A DNA stretch of 64,000 bases from Sesamum alatum (GCA_034509735.1 JACGWO010000002.1:51581115-51645114); one strand, 5' to 3'; numbered from the stretch's first letter, positions 35,860 to 49,360 are shown. Notes: generated by a model from the sequence alone, not told the origin. A program made the numbers and translations.

Positions 35860-37070
35860 TACAATGTATTGGCCCAAACAAATCCCCTGGTTCGGATGGG
35901 CTAAATTCTTTTTTTTTTATTACTTATTGGGATATTGTTAAAGAGCAGATCACAATTTTGGTAAAAAAAAATTTCCAGTATGGGATACTACCTGATCATA
36001 TTAACAGAACAGAAATGATTTTCATTCTTAAAAGACCCTCGGCTTGTATAGTTACTCAATTTAGACCTATTAGCCTATGTAATACTGTTTACAAAATCGT
36101 CTCTAATATAATTGTTGGTAGACTAAAGCCTTTGATGAATTCATTAATATCTCCCTACCAAAACGCATTTGTTCCAAATAGATCAATAGCTGATACCATC
36201 ATCATGGCCCATGAAATGCTGCATTCTATGAAGTCTAAGAAAGGAAATCAATATTGCATGGTTCTTAAATTAGATCTTGAAAAATCATATGATAAATTGG
36301 ACTGGAAATTTATTAGATTCTGTCTGAATTTATATGACTTCCCTCAACCTTTCTGTGAATGGATCATGAAATGTATCTCATCTGTTTCTTTTCAAATTCG
36401 GATAAATGGACAAAGGTCTGAAATTTGGAATCCCACTAAGGGTATTCATCAAGGAGACCCTCTTTCACCATATGTATTTATCATGTGTCTGGAACCACTG
36501 ATTCAGAAAATTCTTAGGGATTTCCAGTTAAATTTATTTGATATTATGACCCCATGTCGTAAAGGTCCTCCTATACCTATATTATGTTATGCAGATGATT
36601 GCCTTATATTTCTAAAAGCTAATCACAAAACTGTTGCATATATCAAAGACCTTCTTGAAAACTTTGCTATGTTTTCAGGACAAACAGTGTGCTGGGAAAA
36701 ATCACAATTCATTTTATCCCCAAACACCCCAAGTAGTCTAAAAAGAGGTATTGGGGAGGCATTAGGAATTCACTCCAACTCTAATCAGGATAAATATTTG
36801 GGTCTTCCATATGTTATGGGAAAAATGAGAAAATCTGAGTTTTTTAACATTATTGATAAAGTTGAAAAACGTATTAACACTTGGTATAACAGATTTCTGT
36901 CATATGCGGGAAAGGTTATTTTGATAAGACATGTTCTTAATACGATTCCATTGTACTGTATGAACGTATTTAAACTACCAACAGGCATTATTGATAAAGT
37001 TAACACACTTAGTAAAAGATTTTTATGGAATGCTAGTACTGAACAGAGAAAACAAAGCTTAGTAAATTAG
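35860..37070 (+). pseudogene. LINE reverse transcriptase domain, largely readable
   Basis: The reading frame covers the RT core: SPGSDGLNSFFFITYWDIV, FRPISLCNTVYKIVSNIIVG, VLKLDLEKSYDKLDWKFI, KGIHQGDPLSPYVFIMCLEP and the catalytic box LCYADDCLIFLKA near 36588. YADD is the metal-binding pair expected of non-LTR reverse transcriptases. A TAG at 37068-37070 interrupts it, but the frame continues beyond. The linker between endonuclease and RT (35200-35860) holds several further stops. Confidence 0.88.
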
Positions 37071-37082
37071 GAAACCTGTTGT

Positions 37083-38636
37083 TTGCCTATTGATAAAGGA
37101 GGACTCGACTTTCGAAATTTAGCAACATTGAATAAAGCTTGTATCTTAAGGCTAGGATGGCGTTTACACTCTTTGGATCAATCTCTTTGTACACAACTTC
37201 TTACTGCTAAATACTTAAAACAACAAACCTTTCTTAATGTAGTTAGTAAATCGCACCATAGTTATATATGGAAATATATCTGTAAATCTAGACCATTAGT
37301 TAGAAAGTCTATTAGGTGGATTATTGGAGATGGCCAAAATATAAATGTGTGGAGTGATATTTGGTGTGGTAGTCTTACATTGGAGTCTCAGGTTCCTATT
37401 ATCCCTACAGAAATCAGACATTTAAAGGTAAGTTCTTTGATACGGGAGGATAAAAAGTGGGATCTTTCTGGCATTAAGCATCTTATACCGGATTGTTTTT
37501 TCCATCGCATCATAACTCTGCCTATTCCTATTACGCAGCAACATGATTCTTTTAAATGGAATTGGGACAGAACCTGTAAGTTTTCTTTAAAGAGTGCTTA
37601 TGAGTGGCTTTCTAATTCTGATCTCAGTTTTACGACATCCCATCTTCCTTGGTTTTGTTTATGGAAAATGAAAGTTTTACCTAGAGTACGTTTTTTTCGC
37701 ATGGTTGCTTAGTCATAATAGTCTCCCTAATGCAGCTTTCCTATTCCAAAGAAGAAGATTACAATCTAATTTATGTTCTTTATGCGGTGTATCTGAGGAA
37801 GATATAGCCTACACATTTGTTAATTGTAATTTCTTCAGTCTGTTTGCTGCAAATCTCCTTCCAGAAATCAAGCTACTTCAGAAATCAAATTTGTTGATTA
37901 TACTGCACAGTTTTAAAACCAACCCACACAGACAATTTCTGATCATTTATACTCTTTGGCTCATTTGGCAACACTAAAACAGTTACATTTTTAGATATTC
38001 TGCAGTAAATTGGTACAACATTTGGAGGAATGCTAATATACTTGCAAATAAATCATTTTCCAAAAACCCTAAAAAAAGACATACCTTCCAAGTGCTTTGC
38101 AGATGGAACCCCCCACCTCCTTCCTGGTTTAAATTAAATATCGATGGCTCCTCGCTGGGAAATCCATGGCCGGCAGCGTGTGGAGGAGTGGTGCGAGATT
38201 CTGAGGGAAATTTTATTTTCTTGTTCTCCGAATACCTGGGTATTCACACAAATAATATGGGTGAAACTTGGGCTTGTAGAACAGTAATAGAATTGCGAAG
38301 AATTTTGGTATCACAAGACTGAATATTGAAACTGATTCTAAACTACTACTTCACCTTCTTCGCAGGGAGGACCAAGTGTCGGTGGATCTCATTCTTTTGC
38401 TGCGGGATATCTGGTGACTCTGCACTAGTTTCACCGTGGCATCGGCGGCCTTTTGTTACAGAGAAGGAAATAGGGTTGCAGATTTACTAGCCAGATCTGC
38501 TTCTTCATCCAAAACGCAACTCCAGATCTTTTTGTCTCCACCAGAATTTTTAGAAGCAATGGTGGAATCTGATAAGGGCTATACTTGTACACATCTTACG
38601 ACGTCTATCTGTGATGTATATTTTGATCTGATATAA
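37083..38636 (+). pseudogene. LINE C-terminal region with RNase H domain, broken
   Basis: 37083-37980 holds the tryptophan-rich region after RT, including IWKYICKSRPLVRKSIRWI, WSDIWCG and a zinc-type C-SLCGVSEEDIAYTFVNC motif; the frame slips at a seven-T run near 37690. RNase H follows from 38110: WFKLNIDGSS, NMGETWA, IETDSKLLL and NRVADLLARSA, so all four acidic positions usual for the fold can be found, though a frameshift near 38310 and a stop at about 38415 break the frame. RNase H is known in one branch of plant L1 elements. This is not a host RNase H gene. Confidence 0.82.
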
Positions 38637-38667
38637 ATAAATCCTTCTCTTTATGCTAAAAAAAAAA

Positions 38668-41600
38668 CTCATATATTTTATAAGACATTTTAGTATTTAT
38701 AATAATATTATATTTTATTTTAAAACTATTTTTTGAAATTTTTAAGTTAAATAAAATTATAAAATATCAATAATCACGCTTTTATAATTAAAATTGAATA
38801 CGTTTGTTTTGTACTCTTGAAAAACAAATTAGAAATTCTCTAATTTTTATTTTGAATCTTATAAACGCTCAGATATATTATTAAAAAGTACTGCATAATA
38901 CTTATAACTTCGCCCAGATACCCTCATAATTGAATTGATGTATGAATTTAGTTTGGCAAATTAACTATGATAATCCTATGTCCTTGGAAGAGAAAAGTTG
39001 TCCAGTGTTTCCAATTTAAGGCTGCGCTGTTCTAATCAAGATTCCAGACTTTGGACACATTAATTAATATATGTGTGACATTAATTAATTGATTTGAGTA
39101 AGCTTCGAGATTACCAATTCCGTACTTTAATGAATTAATTTCCGACTTATAACATCTTAGAAAAGTAATGCCCACATGACTCATTGTGGGTTATGTTGAA
39201 TTTTCTGCCACTTTTTTTTTTCTTTTTAACGTCACATACATATGTATAATTTTAGGAATATTTTTAATTCTAGATTATTGTTGCTTTTAAGATAAATTTT
39301 TATGAATAAATGCATTGGTGTCGCAGAAAATACGTCATAAAAACCCTGTGATGTAAATAGGATTGAACATTATTTTGCCTTGTTAAATCTTGTACGACTT
39401 AAATATGTTGTATGTGTGGCTGGTTTAAATTTAAATCTAAATATGAAATTTTTATTTATATTTGTAAGTGATTGATTCAACGTGAATTCTATAACTTCTG
39501 CTCCTAAATTATTATGAAATGCGATTTAGTTGATATGATTTACCATGATATATAGTAATTATAAAGTAGATAAGATAATTTCGTTCCTTTAGCTTTTTTT
39601 TTTCTTTTTTCTTGATATGTATATATGTATACTTATATATCAAGAATAAATTTTATGGAAGAGAAAAAACTTGTCACGGGGCAAAACTCATTTTCAACTA
39701 TAGTTAACCTAATTGGACAAACCATGATATAAATTGAAAGTCAAATTATCCATATTTTGACTCTATTAATATTTGCTACTTCCTCCAAAATTAAATGTTT
39801 TAATTGCAATTAATTGACCCCCTTCCCCTCCATTTTTTTTTTCTCCATTAGCCATCGTGGCATACCATCTTTATTTATATAATAAATAATTTTTCACACT
39901 TTAAAATATATTATAAGTAATAGTATAATATATAAACTTACACATCAAAATAAAAAAAAAATAAAAAAAGAAAAAAAAATCAACTTACAGATATTACACA
40001 CAATCAAAATATTGGTACAACTGTATTATAAATCGTCATTTGTGAGTGAAAAGTGTCTTTTCTTTTTATATTAACTAGCCCTTCACTAGAAAAAAATTAT
40101 CATTTAACCATGATTAATTGCCATAATTAACAATAAATATCGGTAGTAAATAATCAATCACCACGGCCACGTAATGGTTGTTAGCCGTGGTTTTTGTGAG
40201 TGTGGGAAAAACATTTACTATAGCTAATAGCCATGATAAATAAGTTTTCATGGTGGATAATCTAAAGTTTTATATTGATTTTTGTTTAACCATAGCAATA
40301 ATAAGCATTTGTCATGGTTATAGTCCATAGCTAATACAATTTTAGTCAATAATAAATTTTTCTCTAGTGGTTGTGTCATGCCGTTTCTGCATATAATAAA
40401 TATTATTTTGTGTTTTTTAACATGTATTATTATAAATAAGAGTAAAATATATGAATTAATACATTACATTAAAAAAAGAAAGAAAAAAATAATTTATTGG
40501 TTAACCTATAATTAGGAAGTTGAATAAATGAGTTATTTTATCGATTGAAGAACATTTTTAGCTTTACAAGAAAAATGTGTTGCAATGTTATTAACCGCCA
40601 TCTATAAGAATGGATGATATTTAATTTTTATATTAATACAAATATAGATTAGTGTTTTTCTTAGCAACGGTTTTCTTGGAAAGAAATGGTAACATGGACT
40701 TGATTTTATTGTTTTAAAATTAAAATCCTAATTTATCACAGTCTTCTTTTTTCTTTTAATGCAATATAAGACATATAATTAAAGAAATCTAAGACCTGTA
40801 AATTGTAAAGAAATATAAATAATTTTATAGAGTAAAAGAAAAATATTAATTTACAGAATTTTCCACGTCATGACCAAAAATAGGAAAATGTTTTCAGACT
40901 TTTTATTTGGAACTAAAAAGTTTCCTAATCAGTACAAGTTGAAGTTGTTTCAACTTTCATTTAATTCAATCGAATTTTCAACCTTCCAATCCAATCAATT
41001 CAGGATCCTTAAAAAAACACGCCTCTCATTAACACAACCTAAATTCTTAGTATTTTTACATTCCACCTCAATTTTCACAACTTTCGTATATACATCACAA
41101 GGCTGCGTTTGGCCAGCTTTCATATAATTTATTGTGGAAAAAAAAAATACAATTTTATCTTAAATTAATTTTGTGAAACTAAATTTGATATAATTATAAA
41201 TTCTATAAAGATCATGGTTGGCTGAAAATTTCAAATTTTGAACTTTTAGAAAATTTAAATAATTATGTTTGAACAATCCCAAAACGATTGTATTTCTCCA
41301 GATTGCCAAATGCCTCAAAAATCAGGATTTATGAAACATGATTTCAAATTTAATCACAATCGAATTTCAAAAATCATTTTAAAAGTTTCAATTGTCAGGC
41401 CAAACTCCACCATTAGAAAAGAAATCTATACACAAAAGCACAAACATAAATAAATGCGCAGATCTATACTATTTATTAGAACTCAATGCATTAAAGTAAT
41501 TAACTTTGATTGAGAAAATATGCATTAATTAGAGTATTTTCACAAACTTTTAATTTATTATTCATTCATGTCTAAGATTATTAATTTTAATAAATGATTT

Positions 41601-41880
41601 ATTTAGACTTTATTTTTTGTATTTAATACAATAAAAATATAAAATGAAATTGGATCGATAATGTGTATCAAAGAGAAAGAGAGATTTGGTGGTGGAAAAG
41701 AGTAAAGAGGGTTGAGGAGAATAGTTAGGAAGTGGGCCAACTATCCAAACATGTCTCATTCCCAATCCAATTTTTGACCGGACAATAATGCCCCTGGTAC
41801 CTGCTGTTCAGGTCATTTATACTATAAAACCACTATGTCTATGGGGGGGTTTTAGCGATGTTTTTGTAGTTGGTTGGTTG
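38668..41880. other. AT-rich intergenic DNA upstream of the TRP gene
   Basis: No gene recognised. One CACTA-type element (40084-40369) and several poly-A and poly-T runs are present; the remainder is low-complexity sequence. Confidence 0.5.
40084..40369. mobile_element. CACTA-type short element, CACTAG family, copy 1
   Basis: Starts CACTAGAAAAAAATTATC and ends AATTTTTCTCTAGTG, an inverted pair with the CACTA-class terminus. The flanking triplets CTT and GTT agree at two of three bases. Inside are repeated CCATGATTAA / ATGGTTATAG motifs. Relatives are at about 57608-58354 (interrupted) and at the right edge from about 63886. It has no transposase. Confidence 0.65.
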
Positions 41881-41905
41881 CTTTTCCCAAACCCACAAGA
41901 GGTTT

Positions 41906-43354
41906 TATATAAACACACACACTCTCTCTCTCTTTCTCTCTCTATTCTATTCTTTTTTTCACCTTCAAAGAAAAAAAAAAAAAAAAGGGAAGAAAGAAAA
42001 TTCTTGTCCGAAACGCCCAATTTTAATTTTCTTTTTTCTAATGCAGGAGTAGTTTATTTGCGTGACGTAAATTCGAAATTCTTGTTAGAATTCTGTATAG
42101 AAAGTAAAGGGGAAAAGAGAAGAAGAAGAAGGAGACGTGTGGAAGAATTCCTCTCGTAGCGGAATCGATCGACAGGTAATTCATTTGCTCTGTTCAAAAG
42201 ATTACTGCCATTTTCGGCTTTTTTTGTCTGCCTTTTGAATATGACTTCTGGGTTTGAATTTCTGATGTGGGTTCTTTTCTGAAATTAGGAAGATTTCGGT
42301 TTCGATGTCTTTTTCTTTTTTGGGTTGGTTGATTTGATTTTCACGAGGAATTGTGGAAATTCAAGTTTATCCTGCAGAGATCTGATCTAATTTTTTACGA
42401 CTATGTGATAATTATTTTTTTTTTTTTGAGTGCTTTGATTTGAAGTTAAAAATGAGAGTTCTTCAGAAGTTGATTTGGATTTTTGGTTTTGATTTGATGA
42501 TTTCTGCAATTCTCTTTTGAAGAAAAAAAAAAAAACCATTGAGGAAAAAATATTTTTTCCTTTTAGTAACTTGAAGTGGTCTGAATTTCAGTTGATCAGA
42601 CTCCAGAATCACGGAGCTGGATCTGATGAATGTGGAATTCTGACTCTTTCTCGTGAACATCTGTTTTGTCACATATCACAGAAGCTTTGTAGACGGAGCT
42701 TTCCGTCAACTGCAAGAATTACAGGAAATCTTGTCTCTTTGAAGGATCATATGTTTGAATTATATGATCATCTTCAATTCTTGGATTAAGGCTGTCGATA
42801 GCTTTTTTTTATTCTGTAATTAAGTTGAATGCTGGTGAAAGCTGAAATGCAAAAAATTCTCTTTCTTCACGACATCATTAACTTTTGATTTTAGATCTGA
42901 GTTCGTGGTGGGTCTTTTGTTTGTCTCTTAAGTTAAAATAGATCTATGTTTGGTCTTTAGTTTTTCTTTAATTTCCTATGTTATGTACTTAACATCGGAA
43001 ATTATGTTTAAAATTTGAGTCTTTCATACTTGGGTTTTCCTCTATGGCCAATATAGAAAATCATGGATCAAAGATTTGCCGGAATGCTTGTTAGAAGGAG
43101 ACACATCATCATTGCCTTTTCCTTTTCCATGGATAATTTGATTTTAAAATTGGACACCTTGTTTGGGTATTCACGCTGCATTTTTTGACGTTCCGCGTGA
43201 TTCTTGGTTCGCTACGTGTGTTGAACTCTTATTGTTTGGTAATCTCAGAATTGCTCTGTGACATGACTGTTTGTTTTCCTATTGATATAGATTGAGGTTT
43301 CGCAACATCACGTTGTTGAATTTGATGATCTCATATTGGCATGCTACCTAAGAT
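41906..43354 (+). promoter_or_regulatory. TRP gene promoter, 5' leader and leader intron
   Basis: TATATAAA at 41906-41913 is followed 15-30 bases later by a CT-rich tract, the usual plant TATA/Y-patch start arrangement. A donor GGTAATTC at 42175 (after CGACAG) and an acceptor TTGATATAG near 43290 define a leader intron of about 1.1 kb. It contains TTAGATCTG at 42891-42899 and other GATCTG cores near 42379 and 42620, matching the TTNGATYTG motif linked in Arabidopsis to enhancement of expression by introns. The spliced leader carries upstream ATGs at 43325 and 43341. Borders are predicted, not observed. Confidence 0.6.
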
Positions 43355-46300
43355 ATGGTGTCAAAGAAGAGGCTGGATTATGGATTCAATGGCTACCGAG
43401 CCCCCATTGTTCCCAGAGCTCCCAGATCAATTAGGGTAACCATGATTTTTAATTATGTGGTTTCTGCTTTCTATATTGTTCAGCATCTAATCAATCCCCT
43501 TTTCTTTGTTCATCTTCACAGAGGAGAGGCCCCCGCAAGAATTCGATCGAAGACAGCAAACTTTGTGCCTTTGAATTACTTGCAGCTGTAGCTGGTAAGT
43601 TGTTACAGGAGAGTGAAAGCTCTGCTTCCAGTAATGTAGCCAACGGGAAAGTCCTGCCGGGCATTTGCCAAGGTGGAAATGAGAAGGAGCAGAGTTTAGA
43701 TGATAAAGCTTTGAAATCGGAGAGCTTTGACAATGGAAGCTGTGCTGAGAGTGCATTTGTTCCAGAAATTTCCATTCAAGAGCAAAATCAAGCAGAAAAC
43801 AATTCTGTCTTGGAAGAGACTTCTGTACGTGTGAGTTCTGATATTCCAAAGGAAGTTGATTGTGATATAAAACTAGGAACCAGTGAAGTCAAGAATGCAG
43901 ATGGAAATACCATTTCTAAAGTCGAGGGCTCCATCTGCTTTGGCGATAGCTTAAACCGCAAAGTAGAGGGTGGAGCAGAAATGCATGCGAAGGATGATAA
44001 AAATCAGATAATTGACTCATCTTTGGCTAACACATCCACTGTAAAGGATCCAATTGAAGAAGACGTGAATACTAATCTACTAATTAAATCAGAGGGTAGT
44101 GTACAGTTGCCCTTGTATAGGGACCCCATTCCTGATGCTTTATTGCAAAAGCACTGGAATAATGTAAAATTAGGAATTAGAGATGACGACGAAAATTCTT
44201 TTGGGTGCAATAAATCTAGCACCAGAGTTAGGCCCTTTAGGCCACAACCACGTATTGGACACCGTAGAATAAGGAAGATGCTGACGTCCAAATACAGGAA
44301 AGTAGCTCCAAAGCTGAAGGGTCGTGGACTTTATAACACTGGTGAGTAGTTGATATATGCTTATCTTAGTTTAATGTGCTCAATTTGTTGTGGCGTTATT
44401 GGTAATCTATTCCCATGATTATAGGATTATCCTCCTTCCGCTAACATCGTTTTGTTTTCAGGTGAGGGAATCAAGTCCTTTTACCAGTATAGGAAGAGAA
44501 TTTATACACAAGAGAGATTTCAACAAGCACCTATAAAGAAAAGGAAGCTATCTGATCACAGCTTCTCAGTTGCATATCATCAGGATACCAGCAGTGATAG
44601 CATCTCTAATTTACCTGAGAAGGGGACGAAGATGGACAATGAGAGTAGCTCGGCCAACATCTTGCAAAGAGGTGCTCTATCATGTCTGTAATCTGAAGTT
44701 CTGGTGTTGGCAGTACCTCTAAATATTTCTTGTAATGTATTGCAGCAAGTGGTACATCAGCTAAAGTCAAAGGTCATCAAAAAGCCAAGGATTCTCATGG
44801 TACCAGAATTTTCCTCTCACCTTTATTCTTATTTATTGATATGGAAAGAAGTTCTTACTCTAGTGTTGTCTCCTCCTTCAGTGAAATTTAGCATTAAGTC
44901 CTTCAGGGTGCCAGAACTTTACATTGAGGTCCCAGAAACTGCAAGTGTTGGTTCTCTCAAGGTTTGTGTTTGTTCACTTTTCCAGTCTTTATATTATGAA
45001 ACGCAGGATTTGTACTGTTGCATATTAAGTCATTTGAAATGATTTTTTAGATAGCAAATTTCTATGTGAGAATGAACCATTGAGAGGCATTTCTATCTTG
45101 GTGTTAGGATGTATTTCAGATACCACTAGTTGAGATTGTACTCGGCCGTGCACTATGCTATATTAATCTGATTAAATAAGTTTTATGGTTTCAGAGAACT
45201 GTGATGGAGGCAGTTACTGCTATTCTTGGAAATGGAATTCGAGTTGGTGTAGTTCTTCAGGGAAAGAAGGTCCGAGATGACAATAGAACTTTGCAGCAGG
45301 CTGGTATTTCTGAGAGTAGCAACCTTGATACCCTGGGTTTTACATTAGAGCCGAGCTTTTCACACGTTTCCCCAGCCACGACTGCTAAAAAACTTCCGTC
45401 ATCATTGCCATGTGATGCTGATGAAGAGTTTCCTAGGTAATATGAATTTCTTTGCTTTTTTCGTTGAAGATTTTATATTTTCCCGCTTTAACTTATATTT
45501 GAAATGGAGAAAGATCATCTTATACTCGGTTCTTTCCTCAGTGAATTTCTTTCGGTGTTTCTATGGCCGCATGGTAATAGAGCTTTTCTGTTGTTTCAAA
45601 ATTCAAATAGACATAAATTCCAGGAGTTATCTTTCAGTTGAGAGTTATCATTTGAGCTCTAACATTAGCTGGTCGACCGATTTCCATTTCTCAATTTACC
45701 AACATCTCGTGTATCTGGTCTCCAGGTCTCCTGCTACTCCGATGACTGATTCAGGGATTGCAAATGCCACAGTTGATCCCCCTGTTGTCACCAAATTCGA
45801 TGATGATATGGACAACAACAACTCCAATTTCTCGCCACAGACTCCTAAAAATGAACCAAACGATGCATCAGTTCCCGACTCCAAGGCATTGGTTCCAGTC
45901 CCTCCAATGAATGCGGAGGCCCTTGCAGTAGTCCCATTGAACCCCAAACCTAAACGTAATGAACTTTCACAGCGTAGAACTAGGAGACCGTTCTCGGTCA
46001 CAGAAGTTGAGGCCCTCGTTGCAGCAGTTGAAAAACTTGGCACTGGAAGGTAAGAACATAGTCCAGAACCATATGAAATATAAATCATTGAGATTTTCTG
46101 CCAATATCCATTCCTTTACACAACCATTTATACTTTACCTTTCTGCTCATCAGGTGGCGCGATGTCAAACTAGGTGCTTTTGAGAATGCAGATCACAGGA
46201 CATACGTCGACTTGAAGGTAGAAAATCTGGGATTTTTACCTTCCTTTGAAAAAGCGCAATGAGTTTGCATTATAGTAGTCGCAGTACACATGCTTTTAGG

Positions 46301-46658
46301 GATAAAATATGGCTAAGCAAATCTTATCATGATTGATATGATTAGATGGGAAAGCCAACGAATCGTTCACATGGGTTGTTGTGGATATACCTTGATCCAT
46401 CAAGATGTGTTAATTAATCAAAGTTTAAGCAAGCTTTCATCCATGTGATATTGATTCTTGTTGTTTGTTGCACAGGATAAATGGAAGACCCTTGTTCATA
46501 CAGCAAGCATATCTCCTCAGCAGAGACGGGGCGAGCCGGTTCCCCAAGACCTCTTGGACCGCGTCTTATCTGCTCACTCGTATTGGTCACAGCATCAGTC
46601 GAAACAACACGGGAAGCCGGCCGAGCCCCTGAAAACTGAGGAGAGTGTAGGAGCTTGA
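43355..46658 (+). CDS. TRP1: Telomere-repeat-binding protein, TRP1/TRFL type
   Basis: Nine exons with GT-AG borders: 43355-43435, 43522-44341, 44462-44671, 44746-44799, 44882-44961, 45195-45436, 45726-46049, 46154-46217 and 46476-46658, joining to 685 residues. The N-terminus MVSKKRLDYGFNGYRAP and RRGPRK are typical of the family. A ubiquitin-like domain lies at about 390-470 (FSIKSFRVPELYIEVPETAS ... VVLQGKKVRDDNRTLQQAGI). The C-terminal single Myb domain at about 578-645 (RRPFSVTEVEALVAAVEKLG ... WRDVKLGAF) ends in the telobox signature VDLKDKWKTLVHTA, which contacts TTTAGGG repeats. Such proteins bind double-stranded telomeric DNA in the nucleus. Several paralogues exist in plants, so the number in the symbol is approximate. 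Confidence 0.93.
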
Positions 46659-49360
46659 AGGATCACAACTTCTGATTCTCAAACTGTAAAAAGTTTTTAC
46701 TGTCATAGGAAATCTCTTAACATTGGAGTTGTAAAAAAAAGTGTCATGTTTTAAGTTTCATTGTAGCTAATATCTCACACTCTCACTGATTTGTTTCCTA
46801 GTCCTTCAATTACTTGGAAAATAGACATTTTTTCTCTTTTGTAAATGATTGGTGGAAAATAAATGTGTTTTAACAGCAAGTATTCATGGCTTTGTTTGTA
46901 TTTATTTTTTCACTGTCCCAAATATAGTAAAAGATATTCTGAATGTTTGTCGATGTCTTTATAAAAGACGAAGTTTAATGTATTTTAATTTATCTTTATT
47001 TTTCTTATATTAATCAAACATATTAAAAACAACCAGAAACACATATATATAATTGGTTGCTTAATTATCAATGTTTGCTGCTTCATTTTAACTCTCACAT
47101 CTAAACATCCCAATATATAGTACAATCATCCAATAATCTAAAAAAATCCAACTTAACTTATCAAAAGATGTGATATAAACTAAATTTAAATAAAGAATTG
47201 TCTGTAATATATAGTAAAATTAATATAAAATATTTGATATTGCATATAATGTCCGGATAAGAAAATGCTTAGCTGTGATATCAGAAATGTATATTCCGCG
47301 ATTAGATCTGATGAGTGTTCCTTTATTTATTTTACATGGGATTTGGATTGGGATTGGGCGGTGATTTCAAGTCGCACGTTGGAGCATGTGAACTGAATAA
47401 CTGTTATTGACCTGCCTAAAAATATGACATTTCATTGCCCACCGCCTGCTTTTCTTTATTTATTATTATATTATTTTTTTTTCTTTTGTTATTGAATAGG
47501 ATCATACACACAACTACAAGGAAGGTATTTTTATTAATGTTCGCACATTAAACAATTTCTTAATTAATGATTTATACTAATTAACTATAATGGAATACCC
47601 ATATTGATGGTAAAAGTAATTATGATATCATATTCTTACCATCGATTTTGATGGTAGACCAGTAATGATCAGATTAAATTTTCTATTTCAAATCTTATTA
47701 TATTTACTATTTTATTTAACACACTATACAATTTTTATTAAATAAAATAATTGATGAATCATTATTAATATGGCATGCAAATGTTAAATGAAATAAAAGA
47801 TATCCAATATGATTTGGGATTAAAAAAATTCAATCCAATATTTGTATGGTAAGCTTACACAACTCAAATTAAAAAATAAAAATAAAAAATGAAAGTATTC
47901 ACATAATGAACAATGATCGTTCGATCACCTAATCAAGGGAAATTACAGTTGTACCCTTGTTAAAATAGGAGGACATAACAGGTAGTAGTTCCATGCCTAC
48001 AAGTAACAAGATCTCAACTCAAGTGCTGGTGCAGTCAGCGGTGCATGGTTAAAACTTAAAATTAGGAATTTAAGTAACGTAAGCATCAAGCAATTAAAGA
48101 AGAAGGAAGAAACACAAACACAAACACCTTTACTTACGCTGCACTGCACTCACTCTCTTCAAGATTGCTTCTAACTGCAGTTACCCATGTATATATATAT
48201 CTTAATTGTTTTCACATTCAAAATACAAGCAACAATAAGATTTACCTTTTTAAAGAAAACTTTCACTTCAAGTTTCCGAATTGAACTTGCTGGACAAGAT
48301 TTGCTAGCTAACATAAAATATGTATTATAATTATAATAATGCAATTAATAATTATAACAATTGTACATAAAATTATTATTACAACCCTGTAATGTAATGT
48401 AATGTAATCACATGTTTATAGTGATAACACAATGATGGCTTATGGGCCTATGAAGACCAGTTGGCGAAACGCAATGAGCAGGAACACGAAAGCCTCATTT
48501 AGGGCTCTAATACTCGTCGGTCGGACCTAACCTGCTGATAGATAGTGGGTGGTACGTAGTCAGTTGGGCCTATGTCCCAACGATTGAAGGCGAGATGAAA
48601 ACCCAAGCCGCCTACCAAGACCAACCCTCCTTTACGGAGGGTATGTACTGTTACTGAATTGAATATTAGAGTGTTGTACGTAGTTTTTTACAAACAATTT
48701 TCTCTTTGTATTAAGATTCTATCATCTTATTAGCCTATTGTATGGAGCTTGAAACTCAGTAAGCACCAATTCTATCGTGTCTCGAATTAGATATTCTGTT
48801 CACTATCCTCATCACTAGCGGTTGCACAATCCTAATGCCAACATCTCCAACCATGTCTTGTACAGCATTTTCCCAAGGTATAACATGCGCACGCACGCAC
48901 ACACACACACACACATTCATATATATATATATATATATATATTCACCCATAGCAAGTGTATCACACTTGATCTATAATTGATTTGGTTCGGTCAAATCTA
49001 ATCCGGATAGAATTTTCCTATTTGATGATGTAACAGTATAATAATCAAAGTCTTAGCTTAGATTCATTAACCTCAGAACAACCCTCCTCATAGCACGCAA
49101 GGAGAATAAAGATGGAAACTACACTGTTAAACCATGAAACAATGTCATACAATAACTAATACATTGGTAGTTGCTAATCAAAGCTTTGTAGCAGTCAACA
49201 TAACAGAGACCATACACAAAATCAAGCAAATACCAAAAGAACAACAGCAGTGACTGTGTTGAACTTTAATAAATATTGTCAATTCTATACAGCAATCCCC
49301 GGCAAACATGCAAAATGTACAAGAATTGGTGCATATAAACAGTTGAAGATCAACACATGA
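46659..49360. other. Intergenic DNA between the TRP and F-box genes
   Basis: The first 200 or so bases are the likely TRP 3' UTR. The rest is AT-rich without a gene. A GC-richer patch at 48420-48700 is unassigned, and a microsatellite lies at 48895-48942. Confidence 0.5.
48889..48942. repeat. Compound microsatellite (CA)n and (TA)n
   Basis: A GCACGCACGC start passes into an (AC) run and then, after ATTC, an (AT) run of about ten units. Such compound dinucleotide tracts are usually length-variable between individuals. Confidence 0.85.

Larger units (their letters stand above)
33186..38667 (+). mobile_element. L1-type LINE retrotransposon, decayed
   Basis: Domains occur in the order of plant L1 elements: a linker after ORF1, an apurinic-type endonuclease (from about 34508), reverse transcriptase (35860-37070), a zinc-binding reverse-transcriptase-associated region (37083-37980) and RNase H (38092-38620), ending in a poly-A run at 38658-38667. 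No ORF1 RNA-binding or zinc-knuckle region is visible at the 5' end, so the copy is probably 5'-truncated. In-frame stops (for example 34718 and 37068) and frameshifts at T-runs near 35170 and 37690 rule out activity. No target duplication was found around it. Confidence 0.9.

Noticed and set aside
37083..38636. Host reverse-transcriptase-like or RNase H gene
   Set aside because: The frames are the broken C-terminal part of the LINE that starts upstream.
41788..42159. 123-codon plus-strand frame before the TRP gene
   Set aside because: It spans the TATA box, the CT-rich start zone and the poly-A run of the leader; no domain.
48420..48760. GC-richer patch as a possible LTR or RNA gene
   Set aside because: No paired repeat, primer-binding site, promoter box or open frame could be shown.
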